A DNA stretch of 64,000 nucleotides from Climacteris rufus (taxonomy: Eukaryota; Chordata; Aves; Passeriformes; Climacteridae), in contig VZRZ01003052.1 of NCBI GenBank assembly GCA_013398175.1, forward strand, positions 287,210 to 351,209, written 5' to 3'. The notes below the pieces were generated by a model. That model made no database searches. It was not told the DNA's origin and worked only from the letters and a program-made list of their open reading frames with translations. Position 1 is the stretch's first letter, and each line of letters opens with the position of its first letter. The position numbers and the translations under genes are program-made. Shown in pieces: positions 49,753-61,404 of the stretch.

Positions 49753-50235
49753 GGTAAGGCAAGTCTGCTGTCCAAGTATCCAGGAGCCACTCTAACAGTC
49801 ACACTTGCACCACCCAAGCTGGAACTGAGGCCCCTTTGCAGCTGCTCCCCTGACACTCACATTCACACCAGGTTTCCTTATCCCCCAGATTTCCCATAGC
49901 AGAATCTTATATATCTAGATCCTTAAAATAATTTAATCTTGATGAAATAACTAAATAGCAATATCTTGCACTGGGTGCCTCTGAGTAACCCTGAGGAACC
50001 CTGAACAAAGGAGCTCCTGTCTTTTATTCTTTCTGTCTAAGCTCAAGAAAGCCTGGAGTCATCTGTTCCTGCCATGTCTCTGAGTGTGCAGTCATCTGGA
50101 TGAGATGGTACCCTGTGTTATGCCAAGAGTTGGCTTTTCATTGTCTTGGGCTCAGGCTCCTGCTGCCCAGAGCTCAACCTGCAGCTCGTACCACAGCTGC
50201 TCACTGAGATACCTGTACCAAATGTGTTCCCCAAC
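49753..50235. other. Spacer between two CR1 fragments
   Basis: About 480 bp of moderately GC-richer sequence (CAGCTGCTCCCCTGACACTC and similar). No known repeat or gene recognised. Confidence 0.45.
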
Positions 50236-50412
50236 AGAAGGAACCTTTGAAGTTTGTGTAGTCCAGCCCCCCTACTATGCACAGGAACATCTTCTATTGG
50301 CTGAAGGGCATCTTCAGTTGGTTATGTTGATCAGAGCCTCATCCAACGTGATCTTGAACATTTCCATGGAAGGGGTATCTGTCACCTCTCCAGGATCCTT
50401 TCTGACTAAATA
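50236..50412 (-). mobile_element. Diverged CR1 LINE 3' fragment
   Basis: Antisense CR1 3' UTR and ORF2-junction sequence: GAAGGAACCTTTGAAG, TAGTCCAGCCCCCCTACTAT, ACAGGAACATCTTCTATTGG, then TCCAACGTGATCTTGAACAT and TCCATGGAAGGGGTATCTGT. The terminal ATAGAATC repeat itself is missing or too diverged. It fits the CR1 type with GGGACATCTTC in place of GGGACACCTTCC, so it is a different subfamily from the 47.6 kb copy. Confidence 0.75.
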
Positions 50413-53400
50413 GTAAGTGCTTTTCTGATTAGAGGCCACCTGGTTATTTTTTGGGTGAGCACAATCTTATGTCTTTGGGTGCAGTCAGCTAGTGAGATGT
50501 GATGGTTCGTCAAAGTGATGCCTCTATCTCTGAATGCTCTGGGGGATATAGATGCACTGCTTGTCACCAGTATGCCCTTGGTCACTCAAACGTTCCAGAG
50601 TATTCCTAAATTCATTTACAAAAAATAAAAATTCACACATTTCCTGTACTTCAGCTCATCTTTACATCAAGACATGAGAAAGTCCTGGTAAGACACATGC
50701 TCCTATATTTTTCTATCATGAGTGCAGTCAGACTGCAGCAGAAAAGCTTCTCCTCTTCCAGCTCCTTCTCCCCTGTTGCCAAATCCCTTTTCTCCCTTCA
50801 CCAATGTCCTCTTTACTGATTTACATGGGATTTACAGGCACTCAAGTACTAGTTTTAGCTGCAATATCAACAATTCTGATTTTTTTTACTGTTTGTCTTT
50901 CAAATAATATTCCAGTCCCACAATGTATCAATTGCTTGCAATCCCAGTGAAGAGACTGATTGCTCACAGGGGAGTGATTACAAGGAGGTCTTGTCTTTTT
51001 TTTCTCTTTTATATGCAAGCGAGGCAAATCTAATTTTCAGATAATCTTTTGCCATTGGAAAAACAGAACAACAAAATCTTAAATGTGCAAAAATATTGAC
51101 TAAAATGGTACATGTACACACTACCATACGTTATTTGGAAACACAAAGTAACTAGAAATCCCAAATGTTTGTTCTGCTTTTTTGGCTGAAAAGTTGTTTT
51201 TCTGAGACTATGACTGATTTTGTGAAATTATATACAGGTAGTGGTTAGCACAAACAGAGATGTTGAACCACCAAAAAAAATATGGCTTGTTTGGCTTATA
51301 ACTGATTAACTGCTCCTTCTCATCAGGGCTGGAATTCCTTTGTTTCAGCTTTTAGGTCTATGAAGCAGATATCTGAAGCTAAAATAAACCACTGTTCTCT
51401 TTCACTTGTAGGAGGTGGAAAAGAGGAGTCACTTGCAGAATGTCATCTGTCTGATCTATTTTGACCTTCTGTTTTGGATGAGATACTTTCAAAGTCTTGT
51501 CCCTCTCCTTGGACTTTAAAGTCAACCTGAGTGACCAGCTCAGATCCAACAGCCTGTAGGTTGTTCAGATGACTTCTGCTGCAGGTCGTCATCTGGTTAA
51601 TGGTCTTCTACCAGGAAAAGCACAATTTGCAATTTCCTAGACAAATTTATTTTAACTGACTGATATGGCAGCATCAGAGAATGACATAAAAGAACTTCTC
51701 AGAAATGTACATCTAATTTTATCAGCATTTCTTATAAATTGCTCTTTGCATTTTCTTTTTTTCTAAAGTTTAAAAAATACTATTAATACATTAAGTACCA
51801 TTTTATTTTCTTTAACTATTCAAGATATCCTTAAATGAAGCCTGTACATTTTTTATGGAAATAATGAGGGCTGAGTGGGAAAAGTTATTTACTACACTGT
51901 TTTCTCTCAGAACCTTTTAAATAACTGCATGGTACTTGGAATAATATTACTTGGCAAACTGCAAAGCAAAAATCATATAAAATTAAATTCCATATACAGA
52001 GATAAATTATGAAATTCCTACAGCCAGTCAGTAAGACAAAACTTTATTCCCAGCTCATAGTGAAGCACTTCCTTTGACATAATACACTTCTAAGTATGAA
52101 ATTGCATCATAGCAGATTCCTTAACCTCCTTCCAATTACTACATACCTCCCAACTATTGCTCATAATTGCCTCCCAAATTTTGCTTAATGGTATTTTGCT
52201 GAACATGATGAATTAAATTGTTTTTTCTTTATAACTTATATGTCTAAAATTTTTTATATGTTTCATTAGGTTTGAGATACTTTTTGAAATTAAATTATTA
52301 ATGAATGGAACTTATGAGACTAACATAAGCTAGAAGAACCAAAAAATATATTTCAAATGGCAAACTGAAACAAAAATAAAGTGTTATTATGGAAAGAGGA
52401 TTTATGGCTAAGATTTTATTTTAGGGGCTCAAATGTATATTGATGCTCACTAACCTTCAAGGGGCTTGGCCTATATTCTCAGTAGGTTTGTTCTCATCTC
52501 TACCATATGTTTCTTGGAATTCAGAGAAGATTTGGAAATGGTTACCTAGGAAGAGAAATATATCCAGACTCAGATATTATTCAGCCCCACAGTTACAGCC
52601 CCACACAGCCCCCAGTAGACTCATTTTAGCTGACAGCTTATTTCAAGTAAGTAAAGAGACTAAAAAAAATTGTTGGGCTAAAAGACAATATTTAATTGTT
52701 TTTTATTCTGCTTTCATTGATCAGAAGTAGTGTCTTACTAGAAATATTCCTACTGTGAAATGAGTGGGGTTTAGCTGTTTGTTCATAAATATGCTGCAAT
52801 AAAAGTAAGGAAATTGTATATTTAAGTCATTTGAAGATTATGACGTCTAAAGAGTGGGAATTGCTCAGCAGGGGAGTTTTGGAAACACATCTATGAGCAT
52901 CCCTGATAATATGAATAACAGCTTTCAATGATACACTACATTTACTCTTTTATTGGTTATTGTTCTTATATATCAGAACCTCGTAACACTTTAGTTACCA
53001 TTTAAGTATTCAAAATTTGCAATTGTATGAATTTCTGTTACCCATTTTCACAGTTTTTGGTTTTATTTTTTTGCAGGGGTGGGGCACAGTTTATAACAGG
53101 TGCTATAAAAAACTCAGTACAGAAATAAACTACATTTTTACACTCTGCCAGATTAGCACAGCAGCATATTTTTAACTGCAGTTATTGGGAAAATCTATAA
53201 AATTGTGGGCTTAATATTTCTTCTACTTCAGGTAAAATCTGGAAAGGGCTTAAATGTGTGACTATGTAATTTAGATTTAGATCAGTCTAAGGGTGATTTT
53301 ACCCCATTAAGGGTGCTCAACCACAAGTCAGTTGTATTTTGCTTTCTGAGAAATACAGAAAAGCATGACCTGTCAGGTAGCTAAAATGAAGTCACAAGCA

Positions 53401-56400
53401 CTGGATGAAAGAGTTGCTTTGCATGATCTCAGGCTCCTGTCTATGGGCAGTGTCTCTCCACTTCACAGGCCTTGCTCAAGATAACTCCTGGATACTGACA
53501 GTCCCAACGTCAGTAAACTATTAGATACCGTACAGCTTTGAAAAAAGGTACATCAGTAACTCAAATCTATAGGTCACTAACTGAGGCTTGGAAGTTGGTT
53601 TCATCACGCTTTCCCTTCTTTTCCGCTTTTTTTCTTTTTCCTTTAAACTCCCATAAACCTTGGTAAGGTCTTGGGTGGACAGTGATCCAACTCTTACAGT
53701 TTTAGAAAGGAAACTGTTTATCTTATTATTTCTAGTTACCTTGAATCCAGGACTGTACTTTGTGTAGAACTAAGAGGCAGATTTTCACAGAGTTTCACAG
53801 GTGGACACCTTAACCCTGTGTGTTATCAGTACCATGGGTTTAGCAAGTAAGTCCTGAGGCTTCTTCTGCATTTGTTCCATGATGAGCTGATACATCCTAA
53901 TGGCTTGTCTCATCATCTCCCATCTGGTATATATTTTCTGGGCTAGTTGAGACAGCATGTGGTTTACTTTTGCACATGTTCCTTGTTCTTTTTATATCAA
54001 TAATGACAGAGTGTCATAATAATAGAAATAAAAAAGTAGCTGCAATTTACCCAAAAGTGAGAGCACTGATCTCTTAACTAATAGACAGTATTGGCTTAAT
54101 TTGCCTAAGACTTTCTGTGGTTTGGTCATGCTGTCAGTGGTGGGGATTTTCCAGATGCAAAGGATTATGAAGTCTTGGACAACATTGCCATTTCCTGCAG
54201 TTTTTACTAGAAAGCTTACAGAGTTGGCATCACTAAACAGCCCAGGTCTCGCAGATATGTGAAAATATAGTCTTCCATTTCAAAAACTAGTTTCCACTGC
54301 AGAGTAAACAAGCCCCTTCTAGGGCTTTCCGAAAAACTCAAAAAACACAGGGTACAGAAGGCACTATCACTATGATAATTGTAAAGAATGATATTATGTT
54401 AAGTTGGCTCTACAACATTTCTTCTTCCCTATCATTTTTTTTACAATAGAAAACAAAAAAATCTTCCTATAAAAATTGCTCTTGTTCTTTGTTCCTTCAC
54501 CAACCAGATTCACTGTAGTCACTACATGGACTAAAATGCTCATCTGTGTTAGTTCCACATCCCACTCAGTGCTATAGTTAACTGGGCAGTAAATCTTGTT
54601 TGTTTGTTTAGTTGTTTGGTTTTCTATTTAAAAAGAAAGGCACAAAAACCAACAACTACATAAATAATTAAAAAGACACCAAAACAATAATCCCATAAAA
54701 TCTGTTAAAAGTATTGGAAGTTTCACTCAAAATATTGTAATTTAATTTTTTTTCAGACTTTCTGAAAGTCATGACATCATGTCACCTTGACAAAACAAAA
54801 GGAGAATATGAAAATATGAAGGATGGACTAAAAAAAAAAAAGTTCATGTGTATCTTGCAAATAAAAATATTCCTATATGTTTTTAGTAGCTTGTACCTCT
54901 CCCTCCAGAGGAAGGTACAAGGAATCCAGAAGCAATGTATCTAAATTGGGTTGATTATCTCTGAAATTGTGATGGCTCCTGTTTTCAGTAAATTTTGAAG
55001 ACTGAATTGCACCTGGTGAATATTTTTTTTTCTATGCAATCTTTGTAAATACAAATAAAAAATAATACTGCTTGACTAAAAACTCAAATGCCAGGAGAGG
55101 ATGGCAGACGCCACAAAGCAGTATTTACAATACTAATGAGGCAGCAATAAATAATAGCTCAAGGAAGCTTATTTAAGAGTCAGTTCACAGCTGGTAATGA
55201 ATGATTAAAACAAAAAAAACCTAAAAATTATGAACACTAAAATCAAAATTTAGTAGAAATTTCCTTACATTAATGTTTTACAAACTTCTCAAGCAGTACT
55301 CTGTTGTCATTTTTTTTTTTTTTTTTTAGTGTGAGTGTTGCTCTTTGGTTTTTGGTGGTTTTTTTATTCATTGTACTTGGCTTCTTGGGCATCCAGATTT
55401 GCCTAAACTAAAAATCAGATCTTAATTTGCTGTTAAAGTAGGGTAAGTAACCATGAAATGTCGTTACTGAAAGCAGAAGTATAATGGAAAAGGAATAGCT
55501 TTTACTTTTTTTTTGTTTCAGGTTTTCAAAATTTGAAGTTTGTCTCATAATTATAGAAAACTTTCTTCCTCATCTGCTTATAGTTTGTTCCTTCACTTTA
55601 TATTTTCAATTTCTTTTTAAGAAGTCATGCTAACATAATCATGTTCAGTAAATAACAGCAAAAAGGAAGCATGTATAATGAGCTTCCAATCTCACAGCAG
55701 CTCAAGTAGAAATGCTTTTAGTCAGGATATTTGAATAAGTTGAGAGGAGATAAACTGGAGCTAAAGTTGACATTTTCAATAAAACCTTTCCAGATCTGCT
55801 TTGGTATCTCTCAAAAACAGCTGAGATTGTCTTGCTCTCTTCCTGCTAGTTCTTTCACCAATATCACTGTAAAATAATATTTGATATGTGAGAAATAAAC
55901 TGCTTTCTTTTGTGCTTGAGAATGATGGCAGAAGAACATCCATGGAAACTAACACCTTGTTAATCCACATAGTAGATGGAGATGGGCTTAAATGGGAAAC
56001 TTAATTCAGTCTCTTACATATAATTCAAGGGATTAATGTAAAATAACTCAAAACCCACTGAAAACATAATATACCAAACCAAAAAGAATCCCAAGAACAC
56101 CTTATCCAGACATTTACACTTTTAGGTATGTGCAAGAGTTTATGAAGTTTTCGTTGTGTATTTTTTTTTAGTGCTTTGAAGGTGCTTTGACTGTGTTGAG
56201 AGTAAGCCTGAGCAGAATTCTTCAGAGCAACCAGTCTTAGTTGATATTCTCTTTCAGACACAATAAGAACTATTGTAATTCTACCTTTTAAGGAGTCAAG
56301 CTGTGAGCAATATAATTTTCAAAATGGGAAAGAAGGGTATGCAATTGTTATGGGCAATCTGTTCTCGTAACTTCTGTAATCAGCCAAGATGATGAGCTAT

Positions 56401-59400
56401 GGCCTTCCTCATTATAACAGAGAATCAGATTTACCTGTGCCAAAAGAAATGGCAACACTTAGCATTTATATAGCCTTTTATCTCTCAAAGCTCTTTAGAA
56501 ATATTAACTAATTACAGGCAGAGTTCTGAAGCTTCCTGAAAAAAAATACCACAACCTAAAATTCTATGAAGGGAAATAAAATTCCTACAGGAAAAAGAAT
56601 CCTGGGAATGTATCTCGTTTATACTTAGAAAACTGCTTGAAGAGAAAAAAAGAGTATTTCAACAACATTAAAATCAATCCTGTTACTGTAATTTGTTTAA
56701 AGTTTTCAATTGCTCTGTAATTATTTCTAATGAAAAATTTTTGGTCATGAAGTTTACCTGATATGGGTGGCTTTAGTGCAATATGATCTGGTCACTCAAG
56801 ATGTTTTTTTCCCTAAGTCTGTGTTAGATTATTTATGTGTGAACTGCTTCCTCTAGTGAAGAACTGCAGCTTAACTAGTACAGCTTGAAGGTGTAACTGC
56901 TGTTTTAAATCATTGGTGTGGTTTAGTATGCTAGGTTGGGCAATCCTGTCAAACGGAAGTGTTAAAGACAGGAATAAAAATGTTAGGGAAATTACGTGAT
57001 AAAGATTTGTAAGGTTTTTAAGGTACTTGAGCTATTTTCCAGGTGACAAATGTCATCAGTCACAAATTTTTGCAATGATAATGTGGAAATGTCTTTTACA
57101 AGGAAATTCTGGGGTTGGAAGGAAGTTTGTAGTGATTACTTTTTCTTTTACATGTAGGTAGATTTATATTTCTTATTATATCTTTTATTCAGTAATATGT
57201 CTTATCTGCCTGCTAAGGGATTGTAATAAGGCAGCTGTCATTTCTCTTCTGTTTGTATAGTGGAGTGCTATAAATCTTTTATTTTTTTTAATTATTTATA
57301 CCCTTATGCCTGTTTGAAAGCAGGCCAAAGGAATACCACTTACATTTATACTTCTTCTTGAGCTCTCCCACTACAGTACTCTCATCTTTCTGATAAAAAT
57401 GTGTCTTTGTGTAAATGAAAAAACAAAAAAACAAAAAACAAGTTAAAATTCGATTTGTTCAATAAGTAGACTTTTCAATCACAGTCTTCTTCCCAGAGCT
57501 TTGGCTCGCTGGACATTTTGTTCTAGAAGTAGGTTCTTCAGGTTTTTGTACTCAAGTAGATTCTGCAGATACTTCATGCTTAAATCCAGTATTGCTGAAG
57601 CCCACGTCTGAAAACAGCAGTATTTATGTCTTGGGTCAGGCTAGTATCCAGTGGAAGGAAGTAATTTTGTAACCTGACAGATGTCTTAATCATGTATGTT
57701 GCTATATGACAGAGCAACATCTGTATCCAGAACCATTTCCAAGACATTAAATCATTGCAAACCTGTGTCTTCAGCCAAGATAAACTATTATTTTTTTTAA
57801 ATATCCTTTGGTTGTCACATTAGTCTTTCATTTGCTTAGATTCATCCAAATATTCTTTGCTTATGAATCAATCTCATTTTAGCACTACTTCATCTTGACA
57901 ATGATGGTAGGTTACGTCTGGCAGAAGACTGGGAGTCACTCTGCCTTATGTGTGTTCTTCTGATATGTTTGTCCATGCAACCAAGGAGATACTTGGTTCA
58001 TTTTTATAAAGCAAATGAAGGTCTAGCTAACCTTAGATACTGCAACAATGAAATTTATTAAACTTTAGCATTAGCAGAAACAGCCATGCCAAAGTGAAAC
58101 AAAAAACCAATGTACAATCTATTGGCCTCTTTTCCTTGAATCAAGAAAAAAATGCCAATCATCAAAACCTTGATGTCTTAGTGATAAAATGTCAATATAA
58201 TTGCTATCCAGACAATAGGAATAAAAGGACTTAGGAAATAAGGGAAGGGGTTTTGGTTTTTTTTTTTCCCCTTTTACCCCATTTCTTGGATACAAGCTCT
58301 GGGCAGGAAGCTACACAACAGAAGCCTTCCTCATACAATTATTCTGCTAGAGAAAATAAAGTAGTTTTCTTTTGGTTTTTTTTTTGTCTCCCAGAAAGGT
58401 TTAAATTTATCTCAAAGACATTGACACATTTGCTCAGAGTTGAATGTACACCAAAGAAACACAATATAAAGGTATGGAACAGCTGCACTAGGCTTTATTT
58501 CCTCTTGATTTAGTAATTGCAGCAGTCAAAAGTGCTACTGGAAACCCAAAAAACACTGGACTGCAAGTTGCAGGAATTATCCCAGCATGAAACCTGACAG
58601 ATGATTTACCTCTTGGTCAGAAACAGATCTGTGGTCTTCAGTGTGAGAAACACTATGTTTTGGCACCATGAAACTGTTATTCCCATACTCTCAACAACAA
58701 GCTGTACTGGCAGACAGCTACAGTATGTTTTATTGTGTATTCTTTAGCACTGCTCTTTATGCTAAAACACTACAGAGCCCATGAAATGTTTGTCCAGTGT
58801 AAAAATTTGGGAAAAATACTCTAAGAAAAATAGCCAAACCCTGTATTTCTCTCACAATTTTCCAGTTTGAACACAAAAGGGTATAATAGTACATTTATCA
58901 GTGCAAAATTTTCTTCAGATTCAGAAAAACACAGAAAATACATGCATGCATAAAAATGAGAAAAAAGTGGTAATTTCCATTAATTTCATGGTGCCATGAA
59001 TACCATTAATTAAATGGTACAACATTTTGACTGTAAGTAGCTGTTAATTAGTTGTTTCCAGTTTCTGGCTAAGCTCAAAGCCATTTCTCCTTATCTGATC
59101 TGCTTGTATGATATACGGGGAAAAAAGTCAAAATCAGAAGATTGTATGAGAATGAACAAGATATGTCATACAGACGGCTTTCCCAATCCGATTAACAACT
59201 TCTGTCATATTGTTAATCAGGCCATGTTAGTGCCACTGAAGATAATATCCTTGGGCATGCTGAGTGTAGAATCCTCCTCCTGTATCCAGTTTGCTCTTTG
59301 CACAGCCTTTCTTTGACTTTGCTGAACACAAAAAAGAGAGTTAATAATCTGTAAAATACTTAAAATTCACTGTTATGTAGCTAGCATCAGCTCTCAAAGG

Positions 59401-60580
59401 ACTCACTGGTTTCACTGAAGTTGTGTGTTCTATAATCTAGGATGACAGAGGACTTTTGGCACGATCCCATATGATTCAACTCAGTGGGAGTTTCAGCACT
59501 GATTTAAATGGAATGGAATCCATGAAAGCAAGTTAGAAGATCGCTTCAGTACACCTTTGCCTCTCTTTGGTTAGGAAACAATGCAATTAAAAACTGTTCC
59601 TCCTTTTGTGAGGGCAGTTGTCCTGATTTGGGTTCTGTCTGCTCACACCAGTAATGCCACAAAAGCCAGAAACTCTCATGAGTTCATGTCACATTATACT
59701 GAGTGTTCAATAAACACAGAAAGAAATAAGAAACAAAACCAAACCACACACCTGGTGTCTGTCCTCAGAGTTTTACATGATTTCCCCTTATACTGTACAT
59801 TCCACTGTACAATGTCTCCAGCACATTACTGATGTTAAAGATTGAGGGTATAGACACCTATGAGAGTTCTCAACCTACAAACGATTATATTTAATTTTCA
59901 AATGACTATATTTTAATTTTCTTTGGTGCTAGAAGCAAAGCTTATCATGATTTGAACAATGAAAACACACAGAAAAAGCTGGCAGGAAAATCAATATAAA
60001 TCCCCAAAGTCTGAACCGACTACAACATGCAGGAAGGGAAAGAAAAAGGGAGAAAAATAAAGAGGTCCTAGTCTGGTTTATGTTCTCTGTTTGATAATGT
60101 TGCTATCCGGGCACCATATTCTTCACACAGTATCAAAAACCTCCTGGTTATTTGGGAGACTGGCATTTTACAGAAATAGCACAATCTAACCCTGCCACAA
60201 GGGCTGTGCTGCTGCAATTAGCTGTTTCCAAACACTGCACTTCACTGAACAATTTCCGTAAAGATTAAGACTCTTTCTGTTCCCATCCAATCTTTCCTTC
60301 TTTTTCTTTATGTTTTGTTGTGTCATGCTATGTTCTGTTATGTTGTTATATTATTTTCTACGCCTGTAGCCCTTAAGGGATGTATAATGAGAACAGCAGC
60401 ACAAATGAGAAAGTAGAAAATACAAAACCGTGAGCGTAGGTTTAGGTAAAGTGACAGCTGCCATTAGAGATAAGGTAATTCTCCTAAAAGGCTCCAGCAG
60501 AGATTTAAAAACTAACCCACACTGCCACACTGCCAAAGAAAGAAAAGAGCTTGTTTCTAGGTATTTTTCTATGCTGTTCT
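50413..60580. other. Long AT-rich region without recognised elements
   Basis: About 10 kb with no CR1 terminus or LTR recognised. T runs occur at about 55309-55328 and 58256-58267, an A run at about 54830-54841, and an inverted-repeat cluster at 58978-59015. Open frames do not exceed about 100 codons and show no domains. Confidence 0.5.
58978..59015. promoter_or_regulatory. Nested inverted repeats with TAAT cores
   Basis: TTCATGG-TG-CCATGAA (58985-59000) is a perfect 7-bp inverted repeat. It is bracketed by two direct copies of CCATTAAT (58978-58985 and 59003-59010), the second within the near-palindrome CCATTAATTAAATGG. TAAT/ATTA cores are typical of homeodomain sites. AT-rich DNA makes such motifs by chance often, so function is only a possibility. 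Confidence 0.25.
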
Positions 60581-60610
60581 TTTTTTGTTGTTTGTTTGTT
60601 TGTTTGTTTT
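60581..60610. repeat. (TTTG)n microsatellite
   Basis: A T run followed by four to five TTTG units. Simple repeat. Confidence 0.92.
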
Positions 60611-60889
60611 AATATGTCTAATATGTCTTCCTATAAATAGCTGGGGGAGGGAGGAAACAAAAAACCCTCTTTTACTTTAAGGAATATAGTTCCCTTTTCC
60701 TACAGGTCCTCTACCTGCTCCTGTCTTTTCTTCTCATGCTTCGAATAAAAAGAAAGCACAAGGAAGAAAGTACCTAAACATGGTGAACTTTAAAAGGCAC
60801 ATTCAGCCTTTTGAGAACATCAATAACAAAGTGACTAGAGTCACTCAAGCTCCACCCAAACATAATGAAATAGTATCAAAGTAAGTTAG

Positions 60890-61404
60890 GAATGGGGGGC
60901 AGTTAGGGAGGACTCCATCAAAATTCCTGGGGTCAGTCGATGGGCTGAACCTGTCTTCTCCCCTATAGGGACACTTGTTGAGTAAGAACCACACTCTGTG
61001 GGTGCTGAATACTTTTACTGAGGATCAGAGCTTGTCTGTGTGTTGCTTTGAATACATTTTTGCCATCAATACTATCATCAGCAGCCCTTGAACCTTAACC
61101 TGTTACAATTTTATGTTAATAAAGAGTGTTATTCCGTAAAGTGTTGGTGTGAGCCCTGGGCACTGGCCATTGCCATTGGTAGGTAACATACTCTAATAAA
61201 GTGGGGCGACCCACTGAGGGCTTATTAAGTGGGAAGACCCGGAAGACCTGCTGAGGGTTCTCCCTTATGCTGTTTCTGTGTGTTCCTGGACAAGTCAGTC
61301 AAGCCGCCCTCTGGTCCAGAGGCCTGGTCTGTGAAGGGTCCCCATAACGGGACGCTAACAGGCTGAGGGCACAGAAGGCTCTCGTCTTTCCTGTGGTACT
61401 GACA
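60890..61404 (+). mobile_element. LTR-like retroviral segment (boundaries uncertain)
   Basis: A GC-richer island in AT-rich DNA. Two AATAAA signals lie at about 61118-61123 and 61195-61200. They are followed by CpG-bearing sequence (GGGGCGACCCACTGAGGG, GAAGACCCGGAAGACC) and by CCCCATAACGGGACGCTAACA ending at 61360, which looks like a U5 end. The right border may be 61360 or near 61404 (GTACTGACA). No TG start or target duplication could be fixed. The layout fits a solo LTR in sense orientation, and I recall similar avian LTR ends, but the family is not named. Confidence 0.5.

Noticed and set aside
57100..57140. GGGGTTGGAAGGAAG resembling a CR1 3' end
   Set aside because: The terminal repeat and downstream CR1 3' UTR are absent.
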